From assembly GCA_017654935.2 (NCBI GenBank), contig CM065699.1, forward strand, positions 5,737,632-5,801,631: a stretch of DNA of 64,000 bases. The letters are read 5' to 3'. Below, one piece after another: positions 1-10,239 of this stretch. The stretch is from Phymorhynchus buccinoides. Its lineage: Eukaryota; Mollusca; Gastropoda; Neogastropoda; Raphitomidae. The notes beneath the pieces are model-generated. The model saw only the letters and a list, made by a program, of their open reading frames with translations, had not been told where the DNA came from and did not search any database. The position numbers were made by a program, and so were the translations under genes. Every line of letters begins with the position of its first letter. Within the stretch, counting starts at the first letter, position 1.

Positions 1-875
1 TACTCTAACAGGGGTCTGACAAGAGTCAGGTATGCTCTTTCTCTCAGTTCTGTCGAGCAGATCTTGAGGTTTCGCCGCAGGAATCCCAGCATTCTGTTCG
101 CCTTGGCAGTGATGTTCTCTATGTGACCATCCCAGTTGATGTCCTTCTGGAAGGTATTTCACTGATGTTACGGTGTCCGGAGTGTGACCATGCAGGTGGT
201 AGCTATGGTGAAGAGGTTTCTGCTTCTGGACACAGGCAGGGCGGTACATTGACCTGGATGAAATTGCATATCCCAGCTCTTTTCCCATTCAGCAAGGTGT
301 TCGAGATCTTGCTGTAGTTGATTTTGATCTTGCTGCGATACGATGGTTCTGTACAGAGCTGTGTCGTCAGCAAAAAGTCGCGCTGGTGAGGTTACTTTCT
401 CAGGCAGATCGTTTATATAGACGAGGAATAGGCAGGGGCCGAGCACTGATCCCTGGGGAACGCCTGACTTAACCCAAGCGAATGCTGATTGGGCTCCCTC
501 CACAACGACTGCCTGTTGTCTATCTGCAAGGAAACTGTTGATCCAGTGATTGACCTCACCCCTGATGCCGTAGTGATGGAGCTTGTGGAGGAGGAGGCTG
601 TGGTTGACCTTGTCAAAAGCCTTGGTAAAATCCATGACCAAGATGTCAGTCTGCTTGCCCTCCTCCAAGCTGTCCACTAACCCGCTGACGAGTTCCAGGA
701 GCTGTCTCACATGATCTGTGCCTCCTAAAGCCGTGCTGCTGGTTGCAGAGGATGATGTTCCTCTCTAGGTGATCCATTACAGAGCTCAAAATGATGTGCT
801 CCAGCAGTTTGCATGAGACACAAGTCAGGGAGACAGGCCTGTAGTTGGCTGGATCATAGTGCTCACCTTTGCTGA
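1..875 (-). pseudogene. Jockey/CR1-like LINE reverse transcriptase, 5'-truncated and frameshifted
   Basis: Reverse transcriptase of a non-LTR retrotransposon, read on the minus strand. The longest open piece (710-168) shows the palm motifs DFTKAFDKVNHSLLL, SGVPQGSVLGP and FADDT (the catalytic FADD box), followed by the usual thumb. Upstream in another frame (about 870-712) the fingers motif PANYRPVSLTCVSCKLLEH and HGFRRHRSCET are readable. Downstream (about 150-1) a third frame gives KDINWDGHIENITAKANRML and AYLTLVRPLLE, the normal region after the palm. At least two frameshifts (near 711 and 160) therefore break the gene. The 5' end stops abruptly near 875, as in 5'-truncated LINE insertions; the 3' part continues left of the window. 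Clade assignment between jockey and CR1/L2 is uncertain. Confidence 0.85.
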
Positions 876-1462
876 TTTAAAGCTTCTACTTTTTCTTTGA
901 TTTAATCAGTACTTACATTATTTTCACTACTTTCATCCTTAAAACCTGACTGATTGCCAGCATTACTTTCATCTTCATCAAGTTTGAGCAACCAAACAAT
1001 ATCCTCGCCACTCAGACCTCTAAAGTTTCACAATTGTCGTGCAAACATCTCCTCAAATTTTGACTGCACACGGACGAGCAATTCTATTTCCGTTTCAGTA
1101 TTCGGGGGAAGTAACTGTAAAATCAAGCAAGAAAAGTCAGGGAGTTTTGTACCTTAGACCGTTCTACCTACGATTAGAGGTTCCCGGCAGATAGAGATGT
1201 TCTGCTGAACCTACGATCGGAGGTTCCAGTCACGGAAGTGTAATTCATGATATTATGACCATTAATATTGACATCGTTGATTATTGTCTCTTCTGACAGC
1301 TGTTGATATTGGTATTATTACGTTGACCTACTTAACTAATCGTAAACGAATTCGATTCTAAAACTTGATCAGCATTGTATAGGCCTACGCTTATGTTTGT
1401 ATGACTTTGGTCTTTTTGGGGGCCCATAGAAATTAAACTTTTGTTGATTGTTCATTGCTCTT
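876..1462. other. Intergenic or intronic, no gene recognised
   Basis: AT-rich sequence without a convincing coding region. The only local structure is a short imperfect direct repeat near 1168-1220 (CCTACGATTAGAGGTTCC, then CCTACGATCGGAGGTTCC). Any 5' exon or signal peptide exon of the FTP gene is not recognisable here and may lie left of the window. Confidence 0.5.
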
Positions 1463-1676
1463 TTCTCCCCCCCCCCCCCTAATACCCCCCACCCCACCCC
1501 CACCCCCACCCCCCCCCTCTATCTCCCCCTCTGACTCCCACCCTCTCTTTTTCTCGCGCCATCCCCTGCTCCTAAACCACCCCTCTCTTTCGCTCCTCCT
1601 CTCTCCCCCCCCCTCTCCTCCCCCCCCCCCCCCCCCCCCCCCCCCCTGCTCTCCCCCCCCCCCCTCTCTCTCATCG
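1463..1676. repeat. C-rich/CT-rich low-complexity tract
   Basis: Long runs of C and CT/CCCT. The 3' part forms the polypyrimidine tract just before the acceptor ...TCATCGACAG of the first FTP exon. The proline-rich open frame it creates is not a gene. Confidence 0.9.
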
Positions 1677-1680
1677 ACAG

Positions 1681-1899
1681 AGAATGTAGCCTACAACAAG
1701 CGGGCCACAGCATCCAGCCAAAACAGCCGTTCAAACTCGGATGCCTGTGGGGCAGTGAACGGGGACACGGGTCACAACTTGGGTCGCGACAACTGCTTCC
1801 AGACTGCCATCTGGAGCGGAATGCCCGCCTGGTGGACGGTGGACTTGGGCTCAGCCTACTCCTTCAATTCAATCAAGCTGTTCCGAACAGGAGAGGGGA
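1681..1899 (+). CDS. FTP domain 1, exon a (N-terminal half)
   Basis: Encodes the N-terminal half (73 codons) of an F5/8C-like FTP (fucolectin) domain: ENVAYNKRATASSQNSRS at the start, AVNGD, the cysteine in RDNCFQT, and the hallmark AWWTVDLGSAYSFNSIKLF strand. Family members start NVAxxKxAxxSS and carry WWxVDLG at this position, so the match is specific. Acceptor TCATCGACAG ends at 1680; donor is GTAAGT at 1900. Both borders are phase 1. The residue after the first conserved cysteine is Phe (CFQT), where fucose-binding lectins have a His two residues after the Cys, so sugar binding may be lost. The exon joins in frame to 9917. Confidence 0.88.
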
Positions 1900-1912
1900 G
1901 TAAGTGTAGAGT

Positions 1913-1997
1913 GGTACACTAGCCTAGTGGTAGCGCGTTCGCCTACTCAAGTAAACCCGAGTTCGAACCTGGGTACTGGGGATTTTTTTTCTCACTT
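1913..1997 (+). repeat. tRNA-derived SINE-like insertion
   Basis: A box A-like CCTAGTGGTAGCGCG and a box B-like GAGTTCGAACC, spaced as in a tRNA gene, are followed by a T-rich tail. The eight bases TACACTAG lie on both sides (1915-1922 and 1998-2005), as expected of a target-site duplication, although the left copy overlaps the box A region. The stems are too poor for a working tRNA. It lies only 14 bases downstream of the donor of the first FTP exon. Confidence 0.5.
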
Positions 1998-2360
1998 TAC
2001 ACTAGGCTTTAACTGTCTGAACGTGGAGTCTTTCGGAAGAGACGATAAACCGAGGTCCCGTGTGTCCATGCACTTAGCACGCGTTAAGTCCAGTGGCAAC
2101 GAAAAAGTTGTCATTTGGTCATCCACCAACCCCCCCCCCCCCACACACATCCCCACTGGACCTCGGCATGCTAAAGGGTGAGTGGTAGCTGTTTGATTGC
2201 TTTTGCTGAACTTGCCACTCCCCACTGACCCACTAGGCATACTATTGTGTGAGTGGTAGGAATAGATGCCAAGCTGGAAGCCAAGTGACCTGTCTTTGCG
2301 TAAGCTAAGTGTCTTTGGCATTAATATAAAATTAAAAACATAAGATGAGTCAGACTTGTA

Positions 2361-3711
2361 CGAGGGGCACTCCATATATTTTGCAATGTGGATAACTGGC
2401 AGTGTGCATCTTCCTTCTGGCTGGTCAACCCTTTAGAAGAGTCCCTCACTAGAACACAATCATGTACGTGGATATCCTTTCAAACCAAACGGTTAGGGCA
2501 CCAGACCAGCTCAACTGATGTAAACAATAGTGCCCTCGACAAACACTCTCACGCATCTTCCACTTTCTATAATTGCTTGCCTCTTCACCAGTGCTTCACA
2601 TACGACAGTAGAAACAAAATAACAAGGGACTAAGTAAAAACATTAAATGGGTGGGAGACCATCTAAGCTCTGCAAAAGTGTGTTTTCTTGCAAAATATCC
2701 AAGCAGTGTGGTCACTTGCGACCATAAAATCGTTGTTCTTGTTCCTGTTCTTGCGATGTTACACTGAAATAGGGGCAGACCAGGTACCAGTGTTTGGACG
2801 GCAAACTCACAATGCCTTTGGTTAAATAGATATTTATGTTTCCATCTACAGTGAGACTTCTTCTCACTAGATGAACTGAAGCCATATAACCAGCCTTTCA
2901 GAAACAAACATTTACAGCCTTTATTTGTTTGATAATTTTGCGACTATTCTTTTTTCTGTGATATATTACTGATGGAGTCTCATCTAGAGCATCCAAGCGG
3001 ATAATTATTGCTTGCTTGTTGGATTATACTGACACATAAATGTTGCATCATCTTTAACGAAGTCCCAGATGTCGGCTAACTTCTCGCTATCTAATTTATT
3101 GTATAATTTGGATGCACCATTCAACCCTACCCATTTTCTGATCTTCATGAAACTAGTGGGGCAAATAACGGTTATAACGGTTCTGCATACCCAGCTGTTC
3201 GTAATATTAGATTTTATCCAGGCTCCCTGATGAAAAGTTCAGTATGTTTTTCATCTCATCAGCATTTATCCAGAGATCATTTCCGACAAGAGTCTGTACA
3301 CTGGCTACGGTTTTAACAATCACAACGGTCATTTGATAGCTGTCACGGTCACTTTCTTTCAACGTTCTTCTGCCAAACTGAAATTCCTTGAGCCATATGT
3401 GAACTTTTGTTTCTGAGCGAGCAAAGTCTAAAAACAATATATCGATGTCTGGTTCTCTTGTTTGAATGTCTTTTCATGAGTATAAGCATAGAAGTTTGAA
3501 GGTAAAAAATCTCAGCATTGAAGGGATTTTCGCAGCTTGGGACCAACGTTCACCCTGGCGGACATTTTGCTTTGCTCAACGGTTATGAACAGGTGGAAAA
3601 TAATGGAAACTTGCGACGCGAGTATTATGATAATGGTCTATCTCATTGCACTTCATTATTTTCTGATGCTGACAGAATCTTCACATTGCAAAATATACGG
3701 AGTGCCCCTCG
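2361..3711 (-). mobile_element. Mariner-like element relic, copy A
   Basis: Inverted ends: 2361 starts CGAGGGGCACTCCATATATT and the right end is its complement (ACGGAGTGCCCCTCG), with a TA dinucleotide on both sides (2359-2360, 3712-3713), the Tc1/mariner signature. About 1.35 kb long. On the minus strand the segment 3546-3207 encodes a decayed transposase N-terminus: a helix-turn-helix-like piece with WLKEFQFGRRTLKESD (compare mariner W..F..GR.S..D) followed by VASVQTLVGNDLWINADEM. Frames are broken and no DDD catalytic part is seen. A second copy lies at 13763-15270. Confidence 0.75.
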
Positions 3712-3908
3712 TATTATGAGATTAATTAGAAATCTGTTCATATAGAATTGGTATAAAACAGACGGATTGGTATTATGGTGTGTGCACGAGTGGGAGGGGG
3801 TACACGGGTTCCAGACCTACCCCCCCCCCCCCCCTCCACAAAATACAAATGAAAGAAAGAAAAAGAGAGAGAATGTATTTCATACCATAGGTTAAACTTA
3901 TTCCCCTA

Positions 3909-4280
3909 CAGGGCCGGACCTAAGTTTTTAAGGGGTGGGGGCTAGGCCTAATTCATCGAAGGTGCGAAGCACCAAGACCCCTAGGAGGGTCTGGAGGCAT
4001 ATTCCCCCGGAAATGTTTTGAATCCGAGAAGCAAGATAGTGCAATCTGGGCATGAAATAAAGGACTAATGCCATTACTGTTCATACCCCTATTAAAACAT
4101 GTTTTGAACCATTAAGTACCTATCAGCTGGTGGTGCTGATGAGTGCTAGATATAGCCCGCGAGGACATTTAGCTGCCGCTCAGCGACATTTTTAAAAATA
4201 AATTGAGGAAAAAGGGCTGGGGCTGCAGCCCCCTAAGCCCCCCCCCCCCCCCCCCCCCACCCCCCGTAGGTCCGGCCCTG
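3909..4280. mobile_element. hAT-like non-autonomous element (372 bp)
   Basis: Terminal inverted repeats CAGGGCCGGACCTA (3909) and its complement TAGGTCCGGCCCTG (ends 4280). CCCTA stands on both sides and may be the target duplication (5 bp, shorter than the 8 bp usual for hAT). The interior holds a G/C-run-rich body with no coding capacity; GAAGGTGCGAAGCACCAAGA near 3958 contains a small hairpin. CAGGG ends suggest hAT, but the family is inferred. Confidence 0.65.
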
Positions 4281-4477
4281 CCCTAGGGAGGCCTTCTTTC
4301 CATCTTTTACGTTCAAAATTTGCCAGCTTCTTCTTTTTTTTTTCTTTTTTTTTGGGGGGGGGGGTTCTGATCCTCCCCACCCCTTTACCAAGCGCTTGGA
4401 ATCCCCCTGCATGACTAAATGATCCAACCCTGTAGAAAATAAAAGATGGATCAACAGAACAAGACACCTTGTATTAT

Positions 4478-4577
4478 ACGCGGGTTGTTCAATAAAAGTT
4501 GTACGTGCATAAAACAGGAACAAAATAGTTTACAGACTTCAAACTTTTACATTCCTATGAAGAGCACCTTTATTCTT
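4478..4577 (+). mobile_element. Mariner end fragment, cut by the Ginger insertion
   Basis: CGCGGGTTGTTCAATAAAAG and the following 80 bases resemble a mariner 5' end. They match the fragment at 48886 (GTGGGTTGATCAGTAAATTT and the shared ACAGACTTCAAACTTTT-type stretch). The similarity stops exactly where the Ginger terminal repeat begins. Confidence 0.45.
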
Positions 4578-4708
4578 TGTTACAGTGAATGTGTGAAGTC
4601 AGTGATTTCACGAAATCCCTAAATGGTTTAGTGATTTCGTGAAATCTCTGTGGCCCCCAGTGATTTCATTAAACCACTGAAATATTCAGTGATTTCGTGA
4701 AATAACTG
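4578..4708 (+). repeat. Ginger terminal inverted repeat, left
   Basis: Inverse complement of 8591-8721. It is itself built from several imperfect palindromes of the form CAGTGATTTCRTGAAATCAC, which could be repeated transposase-binding sites (inference). One more such module (AGCGATTTCATGAAATCACT) follows just outside, near 4720-4740. Confidence 0.85.
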
Positions 4709-4934
4709 AATAGGGACCTCAGCGATTTCATGAAATCACTAATGACTTCCTTGCATGTTTTTTTTTTAAATTTGTGAACAAGATTTCTTAGTATTGCAAG
4801 TGTATTATAGTATGAGGTGTTGAATAATAAAAATCAAATCTTTCACTTGCCTTCTCCCTCTCTCTCTCACAAACCACAAACAAGTGCAGAAATGCGGAAA
4901 TATTATTTCTAAAACGATTAAAAGCAGATATGCA

Positions 4935-6831
4935 TTAAAAATTTCTCTGTCTCTCTTTCGCTATCTCTCTTTTCTTCCAAAACACATTTCTTATTCCAGT
5001 CTTGGAATTATCAAAAATACAATGTTTACTTGTTTCGACAAGAAGTAGACGCATGGCAACGACTGTTGTATTTAATTCCTGCCTTGAAACATTCACATCT
5101 GTTGTTTTTACATTGGTCAGGGCCAGGTCCACAGTTGCACTTTTTGAATGCCTGTCCCCCACATTTTGATGTTCTGTGACGGCCGATCTCAAACTAATTT
5201 CGTTGCCACCAGCAGTTGCAAGATTTTCTGACAAAAGTTTTTCAGTAGTCAAGTTAAATTGGTTTCTGCTATAATGCCCTTTGAGAGGGCCAGCTTCCGA
5301 TGCCAGCTTGTATTGGTCTTTCTGAATGTCATGACTACAAACAACTGCAAGTAGATTTCTTGGATCACCTCTTCCCCGATCTACAAGTGGTACTGGGATT
5401 GTGACAGTGTCCCCAACACTGGCTTTTGGAAGCACCAGCCTTCTGCGCTTAACCATGCGGTCTGCCTGCTTAGCCCGGCAAATTCTCACTTTAGCTCGAA
5501 CTGATTCATGAGACGATGCCGATGGTTGAGGCGATGCTGACTGTTGAGGCGATGCTGATGGTTGAGGCAATGCTGATGTTTGAAATGATGCTGACGGTTG
5601 AGGTGCCGCCGTTTGTTGAGACGATGCAAATTGTTGAGACGCCACTGATGGTTGAGACGACACCGTTGATTGTGATGATGCCGTTGGTTGAGACCATACC
5701 AACGGTCGAGACACCACCGATGATTGAGGGGATGGTGATGGTTGAGATGCTGCCGATGGTTGAGACGATGCACGAACTGATGCATGAGACGATGTCGATG
5801 GTTGAGGCGATGCTAACTGTTGAGGCGATGCTGATGGTTCAGGCGATGCTGATGTTTGAGACGATGCTGACGGTTGAGATGATGCCAACGGTTGAGATGC
5901 CGCCGATTGTTGAGGGGATGCTGATGGTTGAGACGATGCCAACCGTTGAGACAATGTCACAGGAGATGGTTGAGTTCCTGTGTTCAGCTGATGCAGATCT
6001 TCCTCTGTTTGTAGGCGGCATATCACCTCGTCAGGCAGGGAGGAGCTTGAGAGTCCGACTCGGGGAGGAATGCCAAACAAAGCTTCATAGGGAGACCGTT
6101 GAATTCCAGCATGGTAAGATTGGTTCTTCTGAAATTGCACAAACTTGATTCCAACGGTCCAATCGACAGTGTTGTTGTCTGAAAGCCATGCCGACAACAT
6201 GTCTTTGATGTCACCATTGGCCCGCTCCACTGACCCCTGACTCTGTAGATGACGGGGTTTTCCGTGAACAAGATGAAGAGCTGGCCAAAGCTCCTTTAGT
6301 TCTGTTATAACGGATGATGTAAATTCTGATCCGTTATCAGACTGTAAAATGGATGGTGCACCAAACAGAAGGAAGATGTCTGTGAGATGAAAGGCCACTT
6401 CAGCAGCACGTTTGGAGGTGATGCTCTTGAGAATGCAGAACTTTGTGAGGTGGTCTTGATAAACATGTATCCACTTGTGGTTGTTACAAGCCATGCTTTG
6501 CATGTCGATCAGATCAACCTGACCATGAGAGTTGAACTCAGATGAGAGGATGGGCTTCACAACTATGCCATTCGCCACTGGTCTTTTCCTCTTTTTCTGG
6601 CACTCAGAACACAGACTTTTGTATGTTTCAATAGCATAGGTAGTGATATTTGCATATTTTTTCGTAAGTTCTTTGTACACGCGATCCCTGCCACCATGAC
6701 CTGTTGCCAAGTGCGCACGTCTGATGATTTCAAACGAGTCTTCGATGGGGACAAAATACAAAGGCTGTTCTTGAGTAGACTTGCGTCTGCTGATGAGTTT
6801 CTCCGAGTCCCCGCACTGCATTACTTCATAT
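4935..6831 (-). CDS. Ginger transposase, exon 2: H2C2 zinc finger and DDE integrase core
   Basis: Integrase-type transposase acting on the element's inverted ends in the nucleus. Counting from the Met at 6821: H2C2 zinc-binding motif (H37, H42, C71, C74), then the RNase H-like core with D103 in QVDLID, D162 in QSDNGSEF and E199 in SQGSVERANG, a D-58-D-36-E spacing as in integrases. Residues about 285-440 are a Ser/Pro/Gln/Ala-rich tandem repeat (SQPSASPQQ-like). A C-terminal domain follows with SVGDTVTIPVPLVDRGRGDP and GHYSRNQF, as in KRBA2-like proteins. The acceptor CTCTTACAG ends at 6832 in sense; joining exon 1 gives LLSK-YEVMQCGDSEKLI, the normal sequence of the family. The linker makes the protein (about 690 residues) longer than typical KRBA2-like proteins. 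Confidence 0.9.
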
Positions 6832-6950
6832 CTGTAAGAGAGAGAGGAGTCCGATAACTCACATCATATTATCCTACTTCCACCCTAAGAGAGAGAGAGA
6901 GAGAGAGAGAGGAGTCCGATAACTCACATCATATCATCCTACTTCCACCC

Positions 6951-7004
<54 letters not shown>

Positions 7005-7101
7005 CCGATAACTCACATCATATTATCCTACTTCCACCCTAAGAGAGAGAGAGAGAGAGAGAGAGGAGTCCGATAACTCACATATTATCCTACTTCCACC
7101 C

Positions 7102-7142
<41 letters not shown>

Positions 7143-7245
7143 TCCGATAACTCACATCATATTATCCTACTTCCACCCTAAGAGAGAGAGAGAGAGAGAG
7201 AGAGAGGAGTCCGATAACTCACATCATATTATCCTACTTCCACCC

Positions 7246-7281
<36 letters not shown>

Positions 7282-7315
7282 CGATAACTCACATCATATT
7301 ATCCTACTTCCACCC

Positions 7316-7350
<35 letters not shown>

Positions 7351-7585
7351 TCCGATAACTCACATCATATTATCCTACTTCCACCCTAGAGAGAGAGAGA
7401 GAGAGAGAGAGGAGTCCGATAACTCACATCATATTATCCTACTTCCACCCTAGAGAGAGAGAGAGAGAGAGAGGAGTCCGATAACTCACATCATATTATC
7501 CTACTTCCACCCTAAGAGAGAGAGAGAGGGAGAGGGAGAGAGAGGAGTCCGATAACTCACATCATATCATCCTACTTCCACCCTA

Positions 7586-7616
<31 letters not shown>

Positions 7617-7925
7617 GAGTCCGATAACTCATCATATCATCCTACTTCCATCCTAGAGAGAGAGAGAGAGAGAGAGAGGAGTCCGATAACTCACATCATA
7701 TTATCCTACTTCCACCCTAAGAGAGAGAGAGAGAGAGAGAGGAGTCCGATAACTCACATCATATCATCCTACTTCCACCCTAAGAGAGAGAGAGAGAGAG
7801 AGAGAGGAGTCCGATAACTCACATCATATCATCCTACTTCCACCCTAAGAGAGAGAGAGAGAGAAGGAGAGAGAGAGAGAGAGAGAGTCCGATAACTCAC
7901 ATCACATATCATCCTACTTCCACCC

Positions 7926-7959
<34 letters not shown>

Positions 7960-8119
7960 TCCGATAACTCACATCATATCATCCTACTTCCGCCCTAAGA
8001 GAGAGAGAGAGAGAGAGAGAGAGAAAACGAAAGAAAGATAGAGCGAAGGGGGAAAAGAAAAAGAGAATGAAAGAAAGCATAAGAATTAGTTTGTTGAATA
8101 AGCAACAAAGTTTACTTAC
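6832..8119 (-). repeat. Transposase intron made of a 17-unit (CT)n-plus-38-bp tandem repeat
   Basis: Between 6840 and 8022 the intron consists of 17 units of about 55-90 bp. Each has a (GA)n run of variable length and a constant block that in sense reads GGTGGAAGTAGGATAATATG then ATGTGAGTTATCGGACT. In sense every unit has a long pyrimidine run ending TTAG, then about 22 bases, then GTGAGT. The real acceptor (CTCTCTTACAG) is the edge of the last unit. The donor is GTAAGT at 8119-8114. Confidence 0.9.
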
Positions 8120-8304
8120 TTCGATAACAGGTAATACTGTTGTCTGGACTTAACGGTATTCTCCTGTGAAGCATTCTTAAGGCTTTCAATGATTTCATAA
8201 TAGTCTTCCTTTGAAAGCAGATGTTTCTTGTTTTCACCATACTTTTGAAACAATAGCTCTTGATAGCGTTTCTCCATTGTGTTATCCATGGTGACTGACC
8301 ACAA
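8120..8304 (-). CDS. Ginger transposase, exon 1 (N-terminal)
   Basis: Encodes about 57-62 residues, including EKRYQELLFQKYGENKKHLL, KEDYYEIIESLKNAS and RQQYYLLSK. KRBA2-like proteins have the same N-terminal helix-rich segment ending YWLLxRY before the conserved GEEKLI motif. The exon ends in phase 2 at a GTAAGT donor. The first Met (8304) or the Met at codon 6 could be used. The in-frame join to exon 2 supports the model. Confidence 0.8.
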
Positions 8305-8590
8305 ACCACCTACTAACTCTCAAGGCACTGATGGACAGCAAAAGGGAGTCAGTGAGCAATAGTCACATTGTAGCCTATGTGTTGTCCACTAATGCTGAAC
8401 ACCTGGTAAACTCAGTTGAATCTCACTTGTGAAACAAATATTGGCAAAGCGTAAAGTGAAATATATGCTCACTGGTTAGTTTGCAAAGTTGTAAAAAGAA
8501 ATCAACCCCTGTCCTTTAAAATAAATAAATTAATTCACTGATTTACTAAAAGTCAATCAGTGAATCTGTGTAGTACATGTTCCAACATTT

Positions 8591-8721
8591 CAGTTATTTC
8601 ACGAAATCACTGAATATTTCAGTGAATTCATGAAATCACTGGGGGTCACACAGATTTCACTAAATCACTAAACCATTTAGGGATTTCGTGAATTCACTGA
8701 CTTCACACATTCACTGTAACA
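8591..8721 (-). repeat. Ginger terminal inverted repeat, right
   Basis: Ends ...TTCACTGTAACA at 8721, the complement of the left end. Same palindromic CAGTGATTTCGTGAAAT modules. Confidence 0.85.
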
Positions 8722-9916
8722 TATATACAGATCAAACTCTCTGTATCAGATTTCAAGTATATAGGTAGCTTTGTTTCGGCAAGGGTCAGAACTTGTTATT
8801 TTGAGCTTCTTTGTGAAGGCCTAGGTGCCAGGAACATTCATGCATCTAAACAATCTTAAATAATAAAAAGAAACTGTAAGTCATGTGGAGCTACGTGAAG
8901 TCTGTATAATAGGTGGTTCAAACATTGAGTACTTGCTCATCTGGGAAGGTTATGGTGACCTTGACATTGTAAGCACTAGCGTTTCCATGCAAAAGTAGTC
9001 TTGCTTGTGTCAACTGCCAGGCGCCACTAGTAAGCTGATTTTGGTAACTTATGACAAAGGCACTTGAGTAAAATGGGTTATCATAAATGTTATCTTTGGC
9101 GTAACGTAAGTGATGACAGGTTAATAAAGAAATGCGATAACATCACCTATAAACATGAAAGTCTGACTGCACAACGACTGGTGTGTCACAGTCAAGACCA
9201 TCCCAAATTGTGTTACAGAAGCTCAGCCGAGTCTCGTTCCCTGTGATAACATTTCATATTTGTTTTGGTCTATTCAACGTTTCAAGCATTTCTGTCGGAC
9301 AGTCGTTGCACTGTTTATTATGTTTGACATGTTTTGAAATCTTGTCCAGAGCTCTCACGCTAGACGAAGATGTTTATGTATTATCATTTCTAATGTATTC
9401 AAAGAAGAGTCACTCTTTTCACTTCTTTCTCGCGGTATCATATATGGATCTTCATCAGATTCAGTCAGTTTCTTGAAACACAACTTGTTTTGCCTGTTCA
9501 GGATGGGAAAAAAAGAACTACAGGGTGACATTTTGGAAACTGTGTTTGCACATTGTGCAGTTAAGGTGCACAATCAGATGTAGTATATATGTCAAATTGG
9601 GGCATAGGAATTGCTAAGTTTCATCCGTATGAAGTTGCAGCAAGTGAGGGAGTTCACTCAAGATAGGCCAACAAAAGTCATGTAGGCCAATGGAAGGTCA
9701 TGTAAGCCAATGAAAGTTCCAATTGGTCAATAGAAGGTCAAGTAGGTCAATAGGTCAAGGGAATGTTGGGTAGCCTTTATAAAAAAAAGTTAAATTATTG
9801 ACAGAGGTATACTAGCTTGAAGGTAATGTCCTCTAAACACGCTATGAACAGAAAGACAGGCAGAAACAATAAGAGAAATACAGAAAAACAGTTCTTGAGT
9901 TCTCTATTGTTTTCAG
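8722..9916. other. Intron 1 remainder, no gene; short GGTCAATAGAAGGTCA-type repeat
   Basis: No coding region is supported. At about 9668-9765 an imperfect 20-bp tandem motif occurs (GGCCAATGGAAGGTCATGTA and variants). The rest is AT-rich unique-looking sequence. Confidence 0.5.
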
Positions 9917-10015
9917 ACAATTGGGGCTTGAAACAACAGCTCGCGATAGACCTCTTAGTGGATGGTCAAATGTGCGAATTAACGGATGAGGAAGACATGT
10001 CCAAAGTGGATCGAG
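9917..10015 (+). CDS. FTP domain 1, exon b (middle)
   Basis: 33 codons that supply the central strands of FTP domain 1: NWGLKQQLAIDLLVDGQMC and ELTDEEDMSKVDR. This is the position where the family has RLKGFSVxVGNxxC. Acceptor TTGTTTTCAG ends at 9916, donor GTAGGT at 10016; both phase 1, and the length is 99 nt. The pair of cysteines and the arginine that contact fucose in eel agglutinin at the exon a/b join are replaced here (FRTGEGNWGLK). Confidence 0.75.
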
Positions 10016-10239
10016 GTAGGTATTTGTTGTCCAGTGGTTTGTTTTTGTTTTCCAATTTTTGCATTATGCATTAATTCTTCAATAACCTGTAATGCAGCTA
10101 ACTAGCCCACACCCACACCCCCTCCCTTAAAAACTCGATGCATTTCATTAAATAAGCAACAATCTGCCCCGGAAAGGGATAGGGTTACCATCAGGATTGG
10201 GTTAATTAAAATCCGTGAACATGAGGTAAGAGGATGGGA

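Larger units (their letters stand above)
4578..8721 (-). mobile_element. Ginger/KRBA2-type cut-and-paste DNA transposon (4.1 kb)
   Basis: The ends are roughly 131-bp inverted repeats (4578-4708 and 8591-8721), both starting TGTTACAGTGAATGTGTGAA and differing at only a handful of positions. They enclose a two-exon integrase-like transposase read on the minus strand (exon 1 8304-8120, exon 2 6831-4935). Ginger elements are known to combine a retroviral/Gypsy-like DDE integrase with terminal inverted repeats; TGT...ACA ends fit. I do not see a target duplication (left TCTT, right TATA). The open frame, splice sites and catalytic triad look intact, so the copy may be young. Confidence 0.85.

Noticed and set aside
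1921..1985. Functional tRNA gene
   Set aside because: Box A and B are present but acceptor and anticodon stems do not pair.
4128..4170. Hammerhead ribozyme (CTGATGAG at 4136)
   Set aside because: No GAAA after a stem II and no closing UH site in place.
4578..8721. LTR or Gypsy retrotransposon, because of the integrase
   Set aside because: Ends are inverted, not direct repeats; no reverse transcriptase, protease or gag is present.
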